From assembly GCA_003868215.1 (NCBI GenBank), contig QWDQ01000063.1, forward strand, positions 62,001-126,000: a stretch of DNA of 64,000 bases. The letters run 5' to 3'. Shown here piece by piece: positions 20,932 to 33,600 of the stretch. A program made the position numbers and the translations under genes. The stretch's first letter is position 1. Each line of letters begins with the position of its first letter. The notes below the pieces were generated by a model that saw only the letters and a program-made list of their open reading frames with translations, made no database searches and was not told the DNA's origin. The DNA comes from Pseudophaeomoniella oleicola (taxonomy: Eukaryota; Ascomycota; Eurotiomycetes; Phaeomoniellales; Phaeomoniellaceae).

Positions 20932-23025
20932 ATGGATGTCTTCCTATCTCGGGTGACCCAGCAGGCGATGAACTATGCCATCCGCTCTGGAGTCACAATC
21001 ACCGCAAGTTATGCGATTCGCCAAAGTGCCCGCTTGCTGAAGAACGTCGAGGGGCGCGAGCGTGAAGAATTGACAGCTCTGCAAGAACGCCTGCAGTCCA
21101 AGATACGCATTCTCTCTCCGGCTATCGATATGATTGATCTGATTGCCGCCAGAGGCAATACGTCACTTGAATCGGCCGTTGCTTTGACCAAGTCTCTCCG
21201 TTTTGAAATACAAACGCTGGGTCAACGTCTGGAGAGAGCTGCAGGGGCAGAAGAGAAGGCACGGACTAATACCAAAGTCAGAATCCAAAACGACGTGGAA
21301 ATCAAAGCAATCATTGGTGACATCAAGAAGCTTTTGAGTAAAATTGAAGACGCCGTTCCTATGATCAATCTAGCTATTACTACGTCTGGAGCAAGTCTCT
21401 CCACCAAATTACCATCCACCGTTTCGCCGTCGCGGTTGCTACAGGCCAGTACTTTCTTAACTGCCGGGGACACCCAGTACGCCATGACGCCAGATCGAGC
21501 TGTTCAGGTTGGCCCTACCTTTGTTCTCTCGGTGTACATGCTATTCGCAGGGTATGCTCGGCCGAATGAGCAGGACGGCATCCGAGAAACAGCGTGGAAA
21601 GAGGTCATGCACAAAGCCCGGGTGAAGCTCCGGAGGGTGCCTATGAATTTGGCATTTGCGGAAACGATCGAGGACAAGTACCCGTCCACCGACGGCTATA
21701 CCGATAAGCACATTTCAGGAGATGCGCGTGCAGACGAGTTTGCATATCAGCTACTCTTGATAGAAGACCTTGACGATGACAGAGTGCATACTTTCGAGGA
21801 GGATCAGCCACAACCAGGTCCGTACGATGATGTCGCCTCAGCTGGCATTCGTGAGATTCTGCCAATCCATCAGATATCGAAGATTTTTTATGCGGATACT
21901 GGCAAGGTTCTCAATATCGGTTCAGAGGGTGAGACGAATAGCCCAGTCTTACTCTTGAAGAGGGATATCGACGCCATTCCTCCACGGAAGATGATGGACC
22001 GAGATGCGCTAGAAGCCGAGGACCTTTCAGAATTCTCACCTCAAGGTCCTAATATGTCAGAGCAGCCTAATGTCAAGGAAGGCACGAGCTACAAGGGACC
22101 ATGGTCATTGCCGCCAGGGCTGGATCCTGAATGGATGGCGTTTGAAGTTTATACCGAAGCTGAAGAGTCCGAAGACGAAGAAGGTATAGAGTCGGATGGC
22201 AGCGCATCTCAAAATCGACAACAGAGTCGGTCGACATCTATCGATCCCCACCTGTCCACATCTCTAGCGGGTTTGCGACTAAACGGTAGCTCTCCGACGC
22301 GTTCTCCGTCCAACAATCAGATCTATCAGCAGTCTACGGACCTGACCTCGAACCTCACAACAACCCAACCACCACCATGGGTGAATAATATACAAACCTC
22401 TCTTTCCCTCATGGAACTTCTCGTTCGCCTGACTTCACTGCAACAATTTCAGCAGCAACCGCACTTGTCCATTACCGATGAACTCCTCAATTTCTTCCTC
22501 GAGGAAAGCGCTAGTACAGGCGCAGGTGGAGATGAGGCGCATCGACAGAGGCTACGTTCCGAGGCCCGACGAAAGGTGGGCTGGGATCCTTACGACGAAT
22601 CTCCTATCAGACGACACGGTGAGGACTACCAATACAACAGCCGTGGCGGCGTACAGAGTCCGCGCTGGGACAACAATGGCTACTACGAAGAAGATGATCC
22701 AGGGCCATACTACCTACGCTCCAGATCCGCAACTCCCGCCAGCCCGAGCCCCAGCCTCCGCCCACCACGCCCACACATCGGCCAAGACCGTGCTGCAACA
22801 ACGACAACAGCAATCCCGCCACCCTCAACATCCAGTCCTGTCGCTCCTCCGAACCAATCCTCTCCCTTTCCCTCCAACCCTCCTCCCAACCAAAAACCGC
22901 GACAGCCCTTCCTCCTCCGCCGCCAACAACCCGACGAGCGAAAAAGCAGCCCGCTCCGTCCCCATACAGCCATGACAGACGAAGGTCTCGGCACAAGTCC
23001 CGCCAGCGAACTAGTCAAGGAATGA
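20932..23025 (+). CDS. YRB30: RanGTP-binding protein, Yrb30 homologue
   Basis: This is one uninterrupted frame of 697 residues. The N-terminal half resembles what I recall of yeast Yrb30: VTQQAMNYAIRSGVTITASY at the start, IDMIDLIAARGNTSLESA near residue 65, and MINLAITTSGASLSTKLP near 144, followed by SPSRLLQAS. Yrb30 binds RanGTP and antagonises GTP hydrolysis on Ran. The yeast protein is about 440 residues. Here the conserved part ends near residue 430 and is followed by about 260 residues rich in Ser, Pro, Arg and Gln that look disordered. The WSLPPGLDPEWMAFEVY segment before an acidic run (EAEESEDEEG) may be the end of the ordered region. It is divergent from eRF3. Family assignment is strong; the tail's role is unknown. 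Confidence 0.88.
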   Translation: MDVFLSRVTQQAMNYAIRSGVTITASYAIRQSARLLKNVEGREREELTALQERLQSKIRILSPAIDMIDLIAARGNTSLESAVALTKSLRFEIQTLGQRLERAAGAEEKARTNTKVRIQNDVEIKAIIGDIKKLLSKIEDAVPMINLAITTSGASLSTKLPSTVSPSRLLQASTFLTAGDTQYAMTPDRAVQVGPTFVLSVYMLFAGYARPNEQDGIRETAWKEVMHKARVKLRRVPMNLAFAETIEDKYPSTDGYTDKHISGDARADEFAYQLLLIEDLDDDRVHTFEEDQPQPGPYDDVASAGIREILPIHQISKIFYADTGKVLNIGSEGETNSPVLLLKRDIDAIPPRKMMDRDALEAEDLSEFSPQGPNMSEQPNVKEGTSYKGPWSLPPGLDPEWMAFEVYTEAEESEDEEGIESDGSASQNRQQSRSTSIDPHLSTSLAGLRLNGSSPTRSPSNNQIYQQSTDLTSNLTTTQPPPWVNNIQTSLSLMELLVRLTSLQQFQQQPHLSITDELLNFFLEESASTGAGGDEAHRQRLRSEARRKVGWDPYDESPIRRHGEDYQYNSRGGVQSPRWDNNGYYEEDDPGPYYLRSRSATPASPSPSLRPPRPHIGQDRAATTTTAIPPPSTSSPVAPPNQSSPFPSNPPPNQKPRQPFLLRRQQPDERKSSPLRPHTAMTDEGLGTSPASELVKE

Positions 23026-23202
23026 TTCAATAATTCCCACACCTTAAACTCTGGGGGGAGAATGTTTCTCACATACCACCAAAACCAGGCAGGACACGAT
23101 TGTTGCCCCATGCTAGTCAGTCAGTCACTGAGGAGCTTGATCGGATATTGGAACCTAAAATGCAACACTTCTCACAACAACCCATCAATTTCATAGCTTC
23201 CC

Positions 23203-23224
23203 CTCCCTCCCTCCCTCCCTCCCT
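23203..23224. repeat. CCCT microsatellite
   Basis: About five CCCT/CCTC units lie 180 bp downstream of the Yrb30 stop, in its probable 3' untranslated region. Confidence 0.9.
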
Positions 23225-24089
23225 CTTTTTGCTCCACCAAAGAGATAGCAATAGATAGATACCCATCCGCAATAAAAAAGAATATTATTATTCCTCCAAT
23301 GCACATACACGGTGCCACGCATAATATCTGTCAGAACCTTTACTCTTTGCTCTTCTTCCCCTTTTTTCTTTTAATACCACCACCAAAACACAGGATTGTA
23401 CGTACTGTTCTGAAAAAAAATGTAGTTTTTTTCCAATGGCGATTTTGAAAGGAAGGAGGGAAGGAAGGAAGGGAAAAAAGACGGGAATTGTAAAGAGGGT
23501 ATATGTCAAGAACCTGTCTGCCTAGGTATCTATCTAGCTTACCTACGATACCTACGTAGAGGTTATAAGGGTAGGTAGGATTTCGTCTAGGAGGTATGTA
23601 CTATGATACGTGATGCGACTTGGATTTTTCTACCGAACGCAAGAGACGTCACTCAATCCAAGCATACTAAATCCTCATTGGAATGAACATCAACGGCAAA
23701 TGTCATTTTCTATCTCTATACCAACCTACCAAACAACACGTCCGTTGATACGCAGTTGGTAACCGTCTGTCTTCCCTAGCCTCCGACTAGTACCCAGTTT
23801 CCACCTCCCAAAGCAAATATTTTATCACAGGTTCGCCGAGTCCAAGGGCAACATTGCATTAGCTTCACCCTCACAGAAGCTCAGGTTACTAGTCTCAGAC
23901 GCCACGTAGAGGCTGCAAGTCAAGTCTGAGTTCCCTACACCAACAGTCAGCATAACAAAAGACAAACTTACCGTTTCGGCGGGATACTCGGCGGCACAGA
24001 TTCAAAGTCCAAGTACGACGATACTTTGCCTCCTGGATTGGAGCAAAGTATGTGTGACGAGAAACAGAGAATTGGCCGCTGAGCCCCTT

Positions 24090-24236
24090 GGTCCAGGTCC
24101 AGGTCCAGGTCCAGTTTCAATCCAGTTTCAGTCCAGTTTCAGTCCAGGTGCAATCCAGTCCAGGTTCAGGTCCAATCCGGGGTCAATCTAGTTCCAATCC
24201 AGGTCCAGTCGAGGTCCAGTCCGGGCGTAGTCCAGG
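24090..24236. repeat. Imperfect minisatellite of GGTCCA / CCAGTTTCA units
   Basis: About 147 bp are built from GGTCCA hexamers and CCAGTTTCA(GT) or CCAATC variants. Copies drift progressively to the right, which points to an older slippage tract than the perfect ATCCA array at 6756. Confidence 0.85.
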
Positions 24237-24840
24237 GAGAAAGAACATCAAAGAAAAGACAGGGGGAAACGAACATGGGAGATCCGAGGGAGCGACAGGC
24301 ATAACAAAGATTAAAATGGGCATCAGATCACGCATAGGACAGAACATTGCACGCGGTAAATAGCAAGCAGTACATAGAAAATCTCCGGGAGGGGTAAACA
24401 TCCATCCGTCCAGAGGGAGTGGCCGGGAGGGAAGACTCGGAGACAAGGACGCCGATGGGATCCAGGGAATCCAGGGGACCCAAGCCATCGAGGTGATAAA
24501 AGCAAGCAACGCCAAAAGAAAGTAAATACAAAAGAGCGTGCGACAACAGAAATCCACCGTCGAAGGTGGGAGATGCTATAGACTGGTTTTTTGTTTTCAT
24601 ATTTTTTTGGGCTTTTATGCACCAAGGCATTGGAGAGTTCAGCCACCCGTCTTATCGAACCGGGGGTGATGCAAGCCTCTCAATCACCTTGGCGCTCTTT
24701 TATGGGGACAACGCAAGACAGCTAAAGCTGCCACAAATACAAAGAAATCGAAAAGTGAAACACAATCATGCAGGGTGGGAGAACAAATGGGAAGGTGAGA
24801 GGAGCAGAAGGGGGAGAGAGGAGGTGAAAGGGTCACAAAA

Positions 24841-26848
24841 CTAAAGATCACGCCTGGGAAGGGTGTAATCCAAGTGCTTGTTCAATCGCCTCCACCTCCG
24901 GAGGTCAGGGTTTCCAGCGCCGATCCTGTGATGTCTTGGGTCCCAGAAGTCCTCAGGAGCCAGAACACCGATGTTGCGGTCGTACCGTCGGAACAACACC
25001 TCGCCGTAATACTGACCACCCTTACTATCCGAGGCTTGTAGTGAGTACACCCCAAGCTCTTCAGGCAAAGATGGCTCCGGCCTCCAAAACCCCCAGGACC
25101 CGATTGGTCGACCATACTTCAAAATAGCCACCTTGCCGAGCTTCCGAAACTTGTCAGTATCGAGATACTGCAAGTCGAGGTTACTGGCCGACCGGTAACT
25201 ATTGAAGACGCGAACATCCGTCTCTTCTGTGAAACGAACTCTCTGAACCTTCTCACGGGCCACAGTAGACTGCCTGGGTTGGAGTCTACTGGTGTCCTGA
25301 GAGGAAGACTCGTTCGAGCTGATCCTCAGAATCGACTTCAGTTCTGTTGTCGATCGGGGGCGGGTAGGGGAGGGCGGAAGAGCAGCGTTTGGTCGGGACT
25401 TCTTGACTAACCTAGGCGAAGCCATGACTGACTCGCTAGATAGCCGAGGAGCCTTCCCAGCAGCTGTCCAGATATCATCGACGAAGGTCGATCGACGACG
25501 AAGTCCAGCCCTCGGTTTCGGAGCACACTCAGCAACGGACACGGCAGCCGGAGCTCTCTCTGTCGGCATCGGCACTGGAGCTGGAGTTGGCGGGGACCTT
25601 CTCCTGCTGACCAAATACTTCAGCGTCCGAGTGGGCTCTTGTGGCTGAGGCTTCGCTGGAGCTGTCTCATTCAGCTTTCGTTCTGCAGCTTCTCTGGATC
25701 GGATCAGATCCATACGGCTACGCAAGAACTTCGGCCTCTGAGCAGACTCTCTCGGCTCCACCTTGGTCGAGGTACGCTCATAGGGTTTAGGTATGCTTAG
25801 ACACGAAGTCTTCACAGGGGCCTTCGCCTCTTGAGTTTCCCCGTTGACCACCTCCGGGATGCTGGCGGCCCAAGGCCTTAGGCGTGACTCTCGGGTAAGT
25901 CGACGTTCCACGAAGTCGATAGGAGGTCCAGGGGGAAGGCGGGACCGGGAGGAACGGGAAGAAAGGAATGGAGATTGGAGGAGGGATGAGCGGCGGAGAG
26001 AAGGTCGAGTGGATGAGGAAGGTGGGAGAGGTGGAGGAGCGACGACTCGGGATGAGAGTCGTAGAGAAGGTCGGGAGGAGCGAGGAGAAGCTTTCGGGGA
26101 GGAGAGGAAGGGAGGTTGGAGGAGAGAAGAACGGCGCAGAAAAGGTCGAGGAGCAGAGAGAGAGGAAGATGGGGGAGGTGGGGGAGGGATCGTGACCCGA
26201 GGGGGAGGTCGGGAGTGAGGGAGGGATGAGGGGAGGGACGAAGGGAGGGAGGATGATTCCCGACGACGAGGTAGTCTGGGAGAGATGAGGAAGCGGGAGT
26301 GAGGCCTATAGTAAAAAGACGTCAGTACTTGTACCAAGCCGTCATAGAGGGCCAAAGGCAGTCCGATGTTGAATGATTGCCTGGCCACTCCGGTGGACGC
26401 TGGTCTTGGCAAGATTGCCGTTTCAGGTCAAATCTCGGTCGGCAAACAGAAGAAGATGAAAACAGTGAGGAAATGACAGAATGAGAGAACCAGTAAGAAT
26501 GTGAAAGAACAGTAGAAGAGAGACTCGAATGAGCGACGTGCTTCTGAAAAGAGGTATCAAGAAGGGTGTGTTTATTTACGTAGACGATGATGAGAGTAGC
26601 ATGATGACGGGCGACGATGTGGAAGTGAGAAGGAGCAGGTTATGGCATGGTTGAATACCAGGCGTTGTGCATTTGATAGGGAATGATATAGTTGTGATGA
26701 TTGAATGTGATTGAGGATGTACTTTGATGATTTTGTTGATGCCAGCCCAGATGTAAACAAATGGGAAGACGTGACTCTGGGGAGGACCAGCACTTGAAGC
26801 AAACACAACGTGATGGGGAGGATGTACTTACTGAGAGAGATGAGACAT
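24841..26848 (-). CDS. Unrecognised Ser/Arg/Pro-rich protein; two-exon model with uncertain 5' end
   Basis: The main exon (24841-26305) is open for about 488 codons but has no usable ATG near its 5' end. A TTTTTACTATAG acceptor lies at 26306. A tiny exon at 26832-26848 (CACC before ATG, encoding MSHLS plus two bases, then GTAAGT) matches the phase and gives 493 residues, with an unusually long 526-bp intron; other 5' exons are possible. The N-terminal third is Ser/Pro/Arg-rich and contains a duplicated block (RPFLRRSSLLQPPFLSS and RPSLRRSSLLQSPFLSS). The conserved-looking C-terminal 140 residues begin at RVRFTEETDVRVFNSYRSA and contain GRPIGSWGFWRPEPSLPEE and FRRYDRNIGV. RVRF resembles a protein phosphatase 1 docking motif. 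I do not recognise a family. Confidence 0.55.
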
Positions 26849-28644
26849 GGTGAAGCAAGGCTGTGATGTAGTCAGAAGTCAGAGCAGAGTTAGCGGCGGC
26901 GTACCTGAAGCAGATGATACAATGATCAATGGAGAGAAGGAGAGAAGGAGAGAGGAAGGAAAGAGAAGAGTAAACAACGAGAGGGAGTTTATAAGGTGAT
27001 CTGGAGCAACAGAAAAGTTTAACATGGAAACAAAACAATCTGTCAACAGCCCAGAAGTTACCGTGTCAACGAGACACTCCCATTTTGCTTTGAAGCAGTG
27101 GCAGTATCTGGATGGGAATTGAGTTTCGACACCTCAATACACCTGGACGATGCCATCAGACTGATGAAGAGTAGGGAAATAAAGGTCGAGGGTTACGCCC
27201 GACTACTTCATCGTTCTTGTGGCACAGGACAGACTCAGGCGCTCACATGCCCCTATAAAGGAGACCAGACAGAGAAGACGCCTCAGGTCTTCAGGAGGCG
27301 GGCGGTGAGGCTCACGCGGGACCCTCCTATGATTGGACGGACGCAGACAGGAGCATTGGCTTCCTAGGAAACCGAGCATGGAAACCCATCATGAAAGTAT
27401 CCTGTCGTCCAGGTGATGATCGCCCGCCCGAGGCCATTGTATCTCTTTTCTCTGTCACAGTTTCGAGTTAGCGTAAGTACCTATGATGAGTCTCTCAACG
27501 AGCATATGCCACGATTGAAGGGAACATTGTGTAGATGCCAACAAGGCATATCGCAGAAGTAAAGATCTCCCAAGGGTCTCGAAATTCTGTGGTTTGGATG
27601 GCGCATGCGCAGGGTGTGAAATACGTAGTGGCCCTTCCGCAACAGTGTCATTGCAACCACATGCGCAGTACACAGGAAATAGAGACCGACTGTACTTCTG
27701 CAAAAGGAAGAAGCGTACAGCGAGACTTTTTGGACAATAGATACACATAGACATACTATGTATCTTATCGTGATACCATAGGAATTCACTGTATCAATTG
27801 GAATTGTCTCTCTGTTAAGTGACTGTTTGATGATGCACAATTTTCTATCACCGCTACCTATATTCTTGACATGCCTCTCACTACCGAGATCAACCAAAGT
27901 TCTCTCGGAAGACCACAAGACGTTTGTATGTGCAGGAGGAAGTCTTGAAACAGGGCTTGATGCAGTCAAATAAGCGACAACAATCATATAGTAGAGGCAG
28001 TCCCTAGGATCCTGAAGGGGTTGATGCTACCCGATAGATAGTAAGAACTGTCCAAAGACAGAAACCCTCAGGACGCTGATGTGCAGCAAGAAGTCGCAGA
28101 GCTGAGTAGCCGCCGCGTCCTTTCTTTACAAGGCCATGTTTGACTCGGCGATATTAGCGAGGAGTGAGTGATCGGTCTTCTCTATTGAGAATCTCTTAGC
28201 CCAGAACGCAACCTTTTTTATGTATGGTCCACATAGAAAAGGGAAGAAATGGTGCTAAACATCCCATGACTCTTAAATTCGAGTGAAGTAACCGCAACAT
28301 CCGTTGATGCACATCACTAGCAGAGCAAAGAATCATGAAATGAAGAGATGAGGTTAGGAGGCATGTAAGAATCCGGACCGAGAGCCGCGATGATAAGTGA
28401 AACGCGTGGAACATTTGGAGATTGGTTAGGCATCCCCTACCTTATCATCATAGTCTACTCTGTACCGAACACAATAACCAGCCAGAGATCGGCATTTACA
28501 CATTCCTGCATGACCCAGGATCCACCGGTATATCGGATGCCTATTGATCAGGCAACCTGAACGTTTACATTGTAACATCAAAAGTACGGCTGAGCTTTCA
28601 CTCTTCATTATCATCCGCGTGTGAACAGCGCACCTCTTGCAGTT
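26849..28644. other. Intergenic, no gene supported
   Basis: This holds the upstream region of the minus-strand unknown gene (purine-rich GGAGAGAAGGAGAG near 26930-26960) and the promoter of the BSD gene. The longest frame, 168 codons on the minus strand at 27481-27987, has no family features and I do not call it. No RNA gene was seen. Confidence 0.4.
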
Positions 28645-29936
28645 ATGGATTTCGCATACGATCAAATTGCAGAGGAGACTATCGCCGCTAACAGATCATC
28701 TACCACAACGCCCAAACCTGCCGAGACAGACGCTGAGCGAACCCCAACTTCCACTTCCGGGCCCAGGGAAGATCTCAACACAGAGTTCCAGGAGACATTC
28801 CGTGCCTTCTCGCAGAGTCCCTGGGGAGCAAAACTTGGCGGTTTATGGGGCAATGTTCGCAAGCAGGGTGAAAGTTACTATGCCGAGGCACGCAAAGAAG
28901 TCGAAGAAGCCAGTGGGGAGGCATTGAAGGGCCTCAGCGATCTCAGAACATCGCTGGTCAACCATACAAAGAACCTGTCACTCAGTGAGCAAGAGGAGGA
29001 AAAGGAACAAACTACAAGCTCGGCAGCAGATGACACTGTCGCAGAGTCTACAAAGGCGGAAGGCGATGCGGATCGCAAGACTGACGATCTTATCTCGCGC
29101 TTCAAAACGGAGGCTGCGAAGCGCCTAAAGGACATCGAGAAAGCAGAAGATGCGGCGGATGAAGCCTTGCTTCGTTTCGGTACCAATATACGCAACTTCC
29201 TACGGGATGCTGTCTCTATTGCGCCCTCTGATGACGCTCCAACGCAATCTGGAAGTGTCATGTTCGAAAGCAAAGATGCGTCCGGAAAACGTGTGATTCA
29301 CACCACCAGGTTCGATGCGCAACTCCACGTGATTCATTCAAGTCTCGATAGCTTCATGCGCGATCCCATCAGTCCGGAGTGGTCAACGTTCAAGGACAAC
29401 TTCAAGGTGGGCGACAAGACAGATGACATCAGTAAAGATCTAGAGAAATATACCGAGCTCCGAAGAGCTATGGAAGAGCTCGTACCGGAGAAGGTCGAAT
29501 ATGGTGACTTTTGGTGTCGGTACTACTTTCTTAGACTGGTGATTGAAACAGAAGAGAAGAAGCGCAAGGAACTTCTGAAAGGTATGTCGCGCTCGAAACT
29601 CGACGATCACTCGATAACTGACTCGTCTCAGGTGCATCTGCTGGGAACCCAGCCGAAGAAGTGGCATGGGGTGAGGATTCTGATGAGGAGCCCGTCCCAT
29701 CAACTCCTCAGGCCAAGAAAGCAAATAGCTCGAGCACGACAATTCATCGGATCCCACCTGAATCTCAAAGCCTCAAGCCGGAGGGTCGTAAATCAGAGGA
29801 CCAGCATTCTAGACCGGACAGCGATGCGAGTTATGATCTTGTGAGCGGCGCAACCAGCCGCGCTCCTGGGAGTCCGAGAGAAGAGAAAGCACAGATGAAG
29901 AAAGATGACGAAAGCGATGAAGAGGACTGGGAATAA
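28645..29936 (+). CDS. BSD-domain protein (Dos2-like), one intron
   Basis: Exons 28645-29581 and 29632-29936 join across a 50-bp GTATGT...CTCAG intron to give 413 residues. The ATG at 28645 starts [11 protein letters not shown]. The N-terminal region has an amphipathic helical stretch ([20 protein letters not shown]) and acidic/Lys-rich predicted coil. The BSD domain spans roughly residues 215-312, with the diagnostic Phe-Trp pair in [20 protein letters not shown]. The tail is Ser/Asp/Glu-rich and ends in acidic SDEEDWE. BSD domains occur in TFIIH p62 and synapse-associated proteins; this layout resembles fungal Dos2, whose molecular role is poorly defined. It precedes PAN2 on the same strand by 665 bp. 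Confidence 0.8.
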
Positions 29937-30601
29937 TCTCAAACACCGCGTTATCATCCTCCGGGTAATTGAAGTTCTGCTATGGATGGCTTTCCATTTC
30001 AGATGGCCATGGCGTCCTTTGGCGATAGCTTGAGACACTGCATTCGCTCTAATAATTTCTATTATATGTCTGCCAACTTTGGCAGCAAGTCTCTTTTTTT
30101 TTTGGATACAATTGAAATCACTTCACATCCTCCGTTGAAAAGACATACCAATCTTACCCGTAGCTGCAAAACGCAGAGTGCTTATCTTCCTCGACCCCTC
30201 CTTCATCAACTTGCCCAGTTCTAGTTCCTATCCAGTAGAAGAGAAGAATGTCGTCCCTACTTTGTTGACAGGCTTCCCTTCTTCTGGTGACCTCTCATCA
30301 ACTAAGCCCGTGAGATGTCGTTCGATCATGATTCCAGGAAACGTCGAGTCCTCGCTTCAAACACTTCAGTCGGGTCGCGATGCTTTAATGTTACACAAAT
30401 TACGTGGCATGATTATCTCCCACGAAAAGAAAAGATGCTTTGGTCGGGTCAATGACGCTAACTCGATCCGTCCCGAAGCTGAGCATCAAAGATCAATTCA
30501 ATTCAACATCCGAACAACATTAATGCCTCAACGAGAACCCAAATATATGTCCAGCACTTTCCCGTGTCGTGATGAGTCGATCATGATGCAAAAGTGTGGT
30601 G
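29937..30601. other. Intergenic, upstream region of PAN2
   Basis: No gene is supported. The plus-strand frame 30178-30696 runs out of frame into the start of PAN2. An upstream ATG pair at about 30583 lies in that other frame, so if transcription starts far upstream it could lower PAN2 translation. Confidence 0.4.
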
Positions 30602-33600
30602 ATGGAGGCGGATTGGGACGAAATTGCGCGCATCGTGGTGCCGGCTCCTGGTCTCCACGCGGGGCCAAGTATTGCTACTACCGTCGCGTTCGATGAGGAT
30701 CAAGAGTTGCTCTGGATTGGCAACGAACACGTAGGTCAATTGACTTGTTTATGTCTCTTATCTGACCTCGTTGTAGGGACGTATCAGTTCTTTTCATGGC
30801 CCAGAGCTGCAAAGATATGTATCGCTCAAAGCTCATTCTGGCGAGGGTCGTGTCCATCAATTACTGTTCCACGACCGAGGTGTTATCTCAATCTCATCTA
30901 AAGGTGTCCATTTGACATCGAGAAGGGGCTTGACGCAATGGCATATCACCCATCAGGATATGCAAGATTTGCGATGTATGGCATTTACGTCACGTGCATC
31001 GCAAATACTGGTGGCAGGGTGCCAGAAATCTATGTTCGTTATTGACGTCGAAAAGGGAACCATTGTCAGTGAAGTTCCAGCTGCAGCGAACTATACATTG
31101 ATGAAAAGGAGCCGTTACATCTGTGCCGCTACAGATGACGGAGCTGTCAACATACTGGGCCCGGACTTCACTATGATCAAGAGCTGGAAGGCACATGGTA
31201 CAGCTATCAATGACATGGATACTCGAAGTGATTTTCTCGTGACCTGCGGCTTTTCAGTACGCCAGATGGGTACCACAGTTGCAGACCCGCTTGCAAACAT
31301 CTATGATCTTAAGAATCTACGGTCGCTTCCGCCAATACCATTTCACGCGGGAGCTTCATTTGTCCGGCTGCATCCCAAACTACAAACGACAAGCTTCATT
31401 GCATCTCAAACCGGTCAGCTTCAGGTCGTTGATCTCCTCAATCCCACCTCTGTGAATCTGCGTCAGGCCAATGTGTCCTTCATGATAGGAATGGATCTGT
31501 CAAATTCAGGAGATGCTCTTGCCGTTTCTGATATGGACTGCTCAGTCCACCTATGGGGCTCACCAGCGAAAATCCAATTCAGCAAGAGAAGTAAAGAGAC
31601 AGAATTCGCCGATCCCCAGGTTCGAGCTCCGTTTGTGGGGTGGAATGACGAACCTCTCAATACTGTCGGTATGCCATACTACAATGAACGGCTTCTCTCG
31701 GCTTGGCCGAGTCATATGGTTTTCGAAGTCGGGGCACCACCACCTCAGATCGACCCAGCTATTCTTCCTTACCTCCAAAAGGTAGATGGTGCACAATACG
31801 CTCCTAATCCGAAAAAGACTCGTCGGTACCAGGTAGAAAGTACTCGAACATACCAACTCGAGAATTCGATGACAGCTCCCAAGTTCCTGAGTGAAAAGGC
31901 AAAGGAAAACGGCAAATCTTCCAACGGTAGGCGCGCCTCAGACGCGGCGCAAGCCTTAGCGGCGACAAGTCTCGGCGACAGAAATGGTGACGAAGCTCTT
32001 CTAAAATATAGCAACGTGGAAATCAAGTACAGCCGCTTTGGTGTTGATGACTTCGACTTCAGATACTATAACAAAACCGAATATTCTGGTCTGGAGACTC
32101 ACATTGCCAATTCCTACACGAATGCTCTACTTCAACTGTACAAATTCATGCCACTCATTCGCAATTTGGCGTTACAACATACGGCGACGAGCTGTTTCGC
32201 CGACCCTTGTCATCTTTGTGAAATGGGCTTCCTATTTGACATGTTGGAGAAGGCAGCAGGTCAGAACTGTCAGGCTACCAATTTATTAAAGACCCTGAGT
32301 TCATCTCCGGAAGCTTCTAAACTTGGCGTGTTGGAAGAAGGCAATGTTCAGTCTCTCACTGGAAGAATTGAAGCTGCTAATAGGTTCTTTCTGAATCGCA
32401 TTGCGTCAGATTACAAAGCACTAGTTGGCAATACGGATGATGTCGACGCCTGCTTTGGGACTTCTGGCTGGACATCTCAGCGCTGTCTACACTGCGGTGA
32501 TGAGAGTGTTGTCCGAAGCGATCCGACTTATCTCATAGAGCTGATGTATCCGAATATCGATCCGAAGCATGCATCACGCAATGCCGCTCTCAGATTCTCT
32601 TCCGTCTTGAAGGCGTCCCTGGAGCATGTTGCCCATGGTCGTGGCTTCTGCCCAAATCCAAAATGCAAATCTTACCAGCAAATGTCCAGGCGGAGGACCA
32701 TCTCTCAGATGCCTTTCACGCTGATGATCAATGCCGTTCTTTCCAATCCAAAATATCGCCAATTATGGGAGACACCAGGTTGGTTGCCGACAGAGATCGG
32801 TCTCCTTGTCCAGGGTCGCTCGCTCTATGTGTTTGAAGGCAATGATCTTGCACTTCATCAGAGAAATAATACAGCCGGTCTTCTGGTCTATGAGCTGGTC
32901 GGATTCGTTGCTGAGATTGACATTGCTGAGCATCACAGACCACACCTTGTCTCGTTCGTCAACGTGGATGTCTCCACGCCGTCAAATCCGGTTTCGACAT
33001 CAAGCCCGTCTAGCAAATCTTCGCCGAACTGGCATCTTTTTAATGACTTCTTGGTTACGCCACTAACAGCCCGCGAAGCCTTGCTGTTCAACTCTAGTTG
33101 GAAAACCCCGTCAGTTTTGGGTTATCAGGTTAAGTCTGCCCACGGAGCAATTGACAATTCTTGGAAGGAAATGCTCGATCCGTCGATCTTGTTCCATCAG
33201 TATAGCGTGAACCGGGTTCCACCATCACCGGATGTATCAATCCTTTCCACCAACGAGAAACCAAATCCTAGCACGCCTATCGCGCTTGATACAGAATTCG
33301 TCGATCTGGAGAAGGCTGAAATCGATGTCAAAGCTGATGGTACGCAAGAAACTATTCGGCCTGCGAAGTCTGGACTCGCCCGTGTGAGTGTTTTGAGGGG
33401 TTCGGGCCAGAGCGAAGGGAAGCCCTTCATCGATGACTATATCACCATACGCGATCCAATCGTAGACTACAAAACCCAGTACTCTGGCATACGCCCGGGT
33501 GATCTGGATATCAGGACTTCAACTCATAACCTGGTGCCATTGAAGGTCGCGTATAAAAAGCTATGGCTGTTGCTGAACATGGGCTGCATATTTGTCGGTC

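Larger units (their letters stand above)
23026..24840. other. Intergenic, simple repeats, no gene seen
   Basis: Contents include CCCT repeats at about 23203-23224, TACCTAGG/CTACGTAG-type palindromes at 23520-23580, and an imperfect GGTCCA/AGTTTC minisatellite at 24090-24236. Several short frames on both strands have no recognisable content. Much of it is likely to be the 3' flank shared by Yrb30 (plus) and the convergent unknown gene (minus). Confidence 0.5.

Noticed and set aside
25844-26218. 124-codon Arg/Glu/Gly frame on the plus strand
   Set aside because: It is the mirror of the Ser/Pro/Arg-rich exon on the minus strand, whose composition leaves the opposite strand open.
27481-27987. 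168-codon minus-strand frame between the unknown gene and the BSD gene
   Set aside because: Cys/His-rich at random, no domain, weak start context, no supporting neighbour; treated as chance.
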